Below, in pieces: positions 31,436-34,270 of a stretch of DNA of 34,270 nucleotides. Each line of letters opens with the position of its first letter. Within the stretch, counting starts at the first letter, position 1. The position numbers and the translations under genes were made by a program. This stretch comes from an uncultured Clostridia bacterium (GTDB taxonomy: Bacteria; Bacillota; Clostridia; TANB77; CAG-465). Below the pieces are notes generated by a model. It was not told the origin of the DNA, ran no database searches, and worked only from the letters and a program-made list of their open reading frames with translations. The stretch is from assembly GCA_948562205.1 (NCBI GenBank), contig CAOYAN010000020.1, positions 1 to 34,270 of the forward strand, given 5' to 3'.

Positions 31436-34270
31436 ATGGAAAAGCAAAGTAGTAAGCATAGCAAAAAAAGAACAAGACCTAAGAGTAAAATTTCATATGC
31501 TATTATATTATTTTTAGTACTAGTTATGAGTACTACTATAGTTGTTACTGGAAGAACACTAATTAACTCAAATACTAGTGAAAGTAATAAAGCTGAAGGA
31601 CCACATATTTTAGCTAAAGATGCTTCTAATATAAAAGTTGTAGATCCCCATGGAAAATCATTAGCAGATTATAATTATTCATGGTCTATTAGAGCTAATA
31701 AAAATACAGAAGTTGAATTTTGGAATTTTGCTGAAGGTAAAAAATATGCTGACAGAGTAATTGCAACTAGTAGTGAAAATTTAATTTTACCAGATAGTAG
31801 AAAAAATTTAAGTGGAAAAATTGGAGCTTGGATATATAATGCAGGAATTTATGAAGGTAAAAATGTTAATATAAAATGTACATTTACATGGGAAAGTACT
31901 AAAGATACACCAATTATAGGTATAGTACCAAGATATAGATGGACAGAAAAAATGATTGGATTTAGATTTCATAATCGTTCATATAAAGTAAAATATGAAA
32001 TATATTCTGGAACAGGAAATAATCCATCTAACTTTAGTAAACTTGCAGTTAATATGAATATGACGTTTGGTGATATTGATTTGGGTCAATTCTTTGGCTT
32101 TAGAGCTTTAGAAGGAACAATGAAAAACATAGAATGTATAAAAAATTCAAATGTATATTATGAAAATAAAAATGGTTATGAATGGTTCTATTCAGATGGA
32201 CATGTAGATGATGATATACCAGAGGACTCTATAAGAATGGAATTAGATAATATATCAGCATTTGAGATTGTATTTGGTGCAGCAAATGATTTTACTTCAT
32301 ATACAGACCTTAATAGATTTGTAATTGCTTCAGATAATGAAAATTATGCACAAAAATGCTATAAAGTATATAAAGATGCATTTGATAATGAACCAGATGA
32401 TGCTACAGCTTCAGATAAAATAGTTGCTGGTGCTGCAATTCAAGATGTAGTTACTTCTTGGGGATATTTTACAGCACAAGCTTATGTTGGATATGACATT
32501 CCAAATCCTGATAAATATGTATCAGATACAGATGAAAAAATGAAAAAGTCAAACACTATATCAGAAAATGAGGAATTTACATATGATATATTCCAACAAA
32601 TTCCATTAGAGAGAGGGCCAAATCCAGATTCAGATTTACCATCAACATATTATGATTCTTTTGTAGTGGAAGATACATTACCTAATTGTGTAGAATATAT
32701 ATCAACTACTATATATAATGAATCAAACAGAAATGTAACTAAAGATTTTAATATATCTAAATCAGGTCAAAAAATAATAATAACTGCAAATGACACATCA
32801 GATGATACATTTTATAACGATACATATGATTTTAGAATTAAAGTAAGATTAAAGACTGATATGATAGGAACATATAAAGTTGGAGATGAACATTATAAGT
32901 TTACAAATAGTGCAAAAGTAAAGGTTAGAAGAAATGGGCAGGATTTACCTGAAAAAACAAGCAGTGAGGTAGAGACACATTATTATACTAAAAAGATAAT
33001 AGCAACAAAGAATTGGATAGATAATAATAATGTAATAAACACAAGACCACAAGGTATTACATTGCAAGTAAAAAAAGGAAATACAGTAGTAGCAAGTGGA
33101 GTAGCAAATGAATCAAATAATTGGAAATATACAGTAGAACTACCAAAATATGATGCAAATAAAAATGAAATAAATTATACAGTAGATGAAGTATATGATA
33201 GTAATGGACTATATATAAAGAGTATATCTGGATATACAGTAACAAACAAACTAATAAATAGAAAATTAAATGGTATTGTATTTGAAGATGTAAACAAAAA
33301 TGGAGTAAAAGATAATACAGAGAGAAATATGCAAGGAATAATAGTAGAACTATTAAATAAGGATTTAACACCAGCAAGAAACTTAAAAGGAGAAATAATA
33401 AATAGTCTAGTAACAGATGCGAATGGATTTTATGAATTTAATTATTTGCCAAAAGGAGAATATATAGTAAGATTTACAGTACCAGAGACATATAAAGTAA
33501 CACAAAAATTAGTAGGAGTAAATGATGCAATAAATAGTAAGGCAAATGAAAAATTATCAGAACCAGATTTAAAGAGTGTAACAGATAAATTAACAAAATT
33601 AAATGAAAATACAACTGAAGAAGAAGTAACATTAAATAATATAAATATGGGATTAATAGAGGAAATAAAAGCTAAAGTATCAATAGATAAAGTAGATAGT
33701 GAAACACTAAATACAATAAAAGGAAAAGAAGCTAAATTTGATATATATGAGTATAATAAATATACAGGAGTATATGTGAAGACAACAAAACAGATAACAA
33801 GAACTGTGGGAACACAGGATAAATACATATCAGAATGGTTACATAGGACTATAAAAAATGAAGGAAAATATTATTTAGTGGAAGCTGGAACACCACAAGA
33901 ATATATAGGAGATTTTACAGATGAAAAAAATACAGATAAAGTAAAACACTATGTACAAATAACAGAAAATGATGACAAAAAAACATTACCACTAGGAAAT
34001 AAAGTGGTAAATAACAAAACAGTATATACAAATGAGAGAACAAAAGGAAGAATAATAGTAAATAAAAAAGACTTTGAGTCAAACTTGCAAGATCCCCAAG
34101 GAGATGCAAGCTTAGATGGAGCAGTATATGGAATATATGCAAATGAGAATATAATACATCCAGATGGAGTAAAAGGTATTTTATATCCAAAAGACGAATT
34201 AGTAACAACAGCTATAACACAAAATGGAGGAATAGCAACATTTGATGGATTATACTTAGGAAAATACTAT
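31436..34270 (+). CDS. Cna_B / SdrD_B / SpaA-type surface protein, 3' end outside the window
   Basis: The frame is open for 945 codons up to the window's end. AGGAGG stands 6 bases before the ATG. A basic N-terminus (KKRTRPKSK) and a hydrophobic core (YAIILFLVLVMSTTIVV) form a signal peptide. About 480 residues of adhesin-like beta-rich sequence follow, then a Cna_B repeat (about 520-605, KNWIDN...RPQGITLQVKKG), an SdrD_B-type domain (about 612-683, GIVFEDVNKNGVKD, TDANGFYEFNYLPKGEY), and the start of a SpaA-type prealbumin-like domain (from about 872). Such proteins are sortase- or membrane-anchored adhesins or pilins. The anchor is not in view. The N-terminal signal and the leader upstream match the broken gene at 4852, so the two are related loci. 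Confidence 0.9.
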   Translation, partial: MEKQSSKHSKKRTRPKSKISYAIILFLVLVMSTTIVVTGRTLINSNTSESNKAEGPHILAKDASNIKVVDPHGKSLADYNYSWSIRANKNTEVEFWNFAEGKKYADRVIATSSENLILPDSRKNLSGKIGAWIYNAGIYEGKNVNIKCTFTWESTKDTPIIGIVPRYRWTEKMIGFRFHNRSYKVKYEIYSGTGNNPSNFSKLAVNMNMTFGDIDLGQFFGFRALEGTMKNIECIKNSNVYYENKNGYEWFYSDGHVDDDIPEDSIRMELDNISAFEIVFGAANDFTSYTDLNRFVIASDNENYAQKCYKVYKDAFDNEPDDATASDKIVAGAAIQDVVTSWGYFTAQAYVGYDIPNPDKYVSDTDEKMKKSNTISENEEFTYDIFQQIPLERGPNPDSDLPSTYYDSFVVEDTLPNCVEYISTTIYNESNRNVTKDFNISKSGQKIIITANDTSDDTFYNDTYDFRIKVRLKTDMIGTYKVGDEHYKFTNSAKVKVRRNGQDLPEKTSSEVETHYYTKKIIATKNWIDNNNVINTRPQGITLQVKKGNTVVASGVANESNNWKYTVELPKYDANKNEINYTVDEVYDSNGLYIKSISGYTVTNKLINRKLNGIVFEDVNKNGVKDNTERNMQGIIVELLNKDLTPARNLKGEIINSLVTDANGFYEFNYLPKGEYIVRFTVPETYKVTQKLVGVNDAINSKANEKLSEPDLKSVTDKLTKLNENTTEEEVTLNNINMGLIEEIKAKVSIDKVDSETLNTIKGKEAKFDIYEYNKYTGVYVKTTKQITRTVGTQDKYISEWLHRTIKNEGKYYLVEAGTPQEYIGDFTDEKNTDKVKHYVQITENDDKKTLPLGNKVVNNKTVYTNERTKGRIIVNKKDFESNLQDPQGDASLDGAVYGIYANENIIHPDGVKGILYPKDELVTTAITQNGGIATFDGLYLGKYY

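Noticed and set aside
33057..34208. Minus-strand reading frames within the last gene
   Set aside because: They are antisense to an open, domain-bearing frame from 31436 to the window's end and have no start signals.

Overview
The window comes from an A+T-rich, anaerobic member of the Bacillota, most likely Clostridia. It carries an oxygen-sensitive class III ribonucleotide reductase operon, a T-box ahead of pheST, consensus sigma-A promoters, strong AGGAGG ribosome binding sites and a DUF6774-like small protein. TGA is used as a stop (the MarR gene), so the standard bacterial code applies. No rRNA, tRNA or CRISPR array was seen.

Layout. 1-493: AT-rich flank, then the nrd promoter and NrdR box. 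494-4464: nrdD, a broken MazG-like gene, a 93-residue stand-alone glycyl-radical protein, nrdG and nrdR. 4515-9247: a leader with an (AC)10 tract inside a tiny ORF and an intrinsic terminator, followed by a large Cna_B-type surface protein gene that is frameshifted twice. 9412-11751: DNA alkyl-transferase, DUF6774-like protein (minus strand), ASCH protein, alpha/beta hydrolase and Nudix hydrolase. 12118-13062: Rpn/PD-(D/E)XK protein. 13353-19505: a signalling island with a nicotinamidase-like cysteine hydrolase, a vWA protein, a PP2C-like phosphatase, a protein kinase with zinc ribbon, two related small proteins of unknown function and a RyR-like protein on the minus strand. 19592-23352: T-box and pheST. 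23436-24935: nucleotidase-like HAD protein, an unknown protein and a small membrane protein. 25079-29312: MarR regulator with a heterodimeric ABC exporter. 29367-31148: IS66-like element with perfect ends but a multiply frameshifted transposase. 31189-34270: a second (AC)10 leader and an open, unfinished surface protein gene.

The strongest candidate for an undescribed system is the pair of leaders at 4581 and 31257. Each encodes a 21-residue peptide with a His-Thr repeat made entirely of (AC)10. Each is followed by a small hairpin, an intrinsic terminator and a Cna_B surface-protein gene. Reading all three frames past the repeat gives the same stop pattern in both copies: at the repeat's end, 3 codons later (the present state), or 17 codons later, right at the foot of the terminator. 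This suggests that repeat slippage sets how far ribosomes follow RNA polymerase and so switches the adhesin on or off, as GCAGA repeats do in the Streptococcus gallolyticus Pil1 leader.

The second candidate is the vWA / PP2C / kinase triad. It resembles the TerY-P triads of tellurium-resistance-type loci but is joined to a cysteine hydrolase, two unknown paralogs and a RyR-like protein. Its first two genes are visibly richer in G+C than the rest. A third point of interest is the stand-alone glycyl-radical domain beside nrdD, which looks like a spare part for a damaged reductase. Seven single-base length changes, mostly in homopolymers, break genes here, all in accessory or surface genes, so either local decay, slippage or assembly error must be considered.
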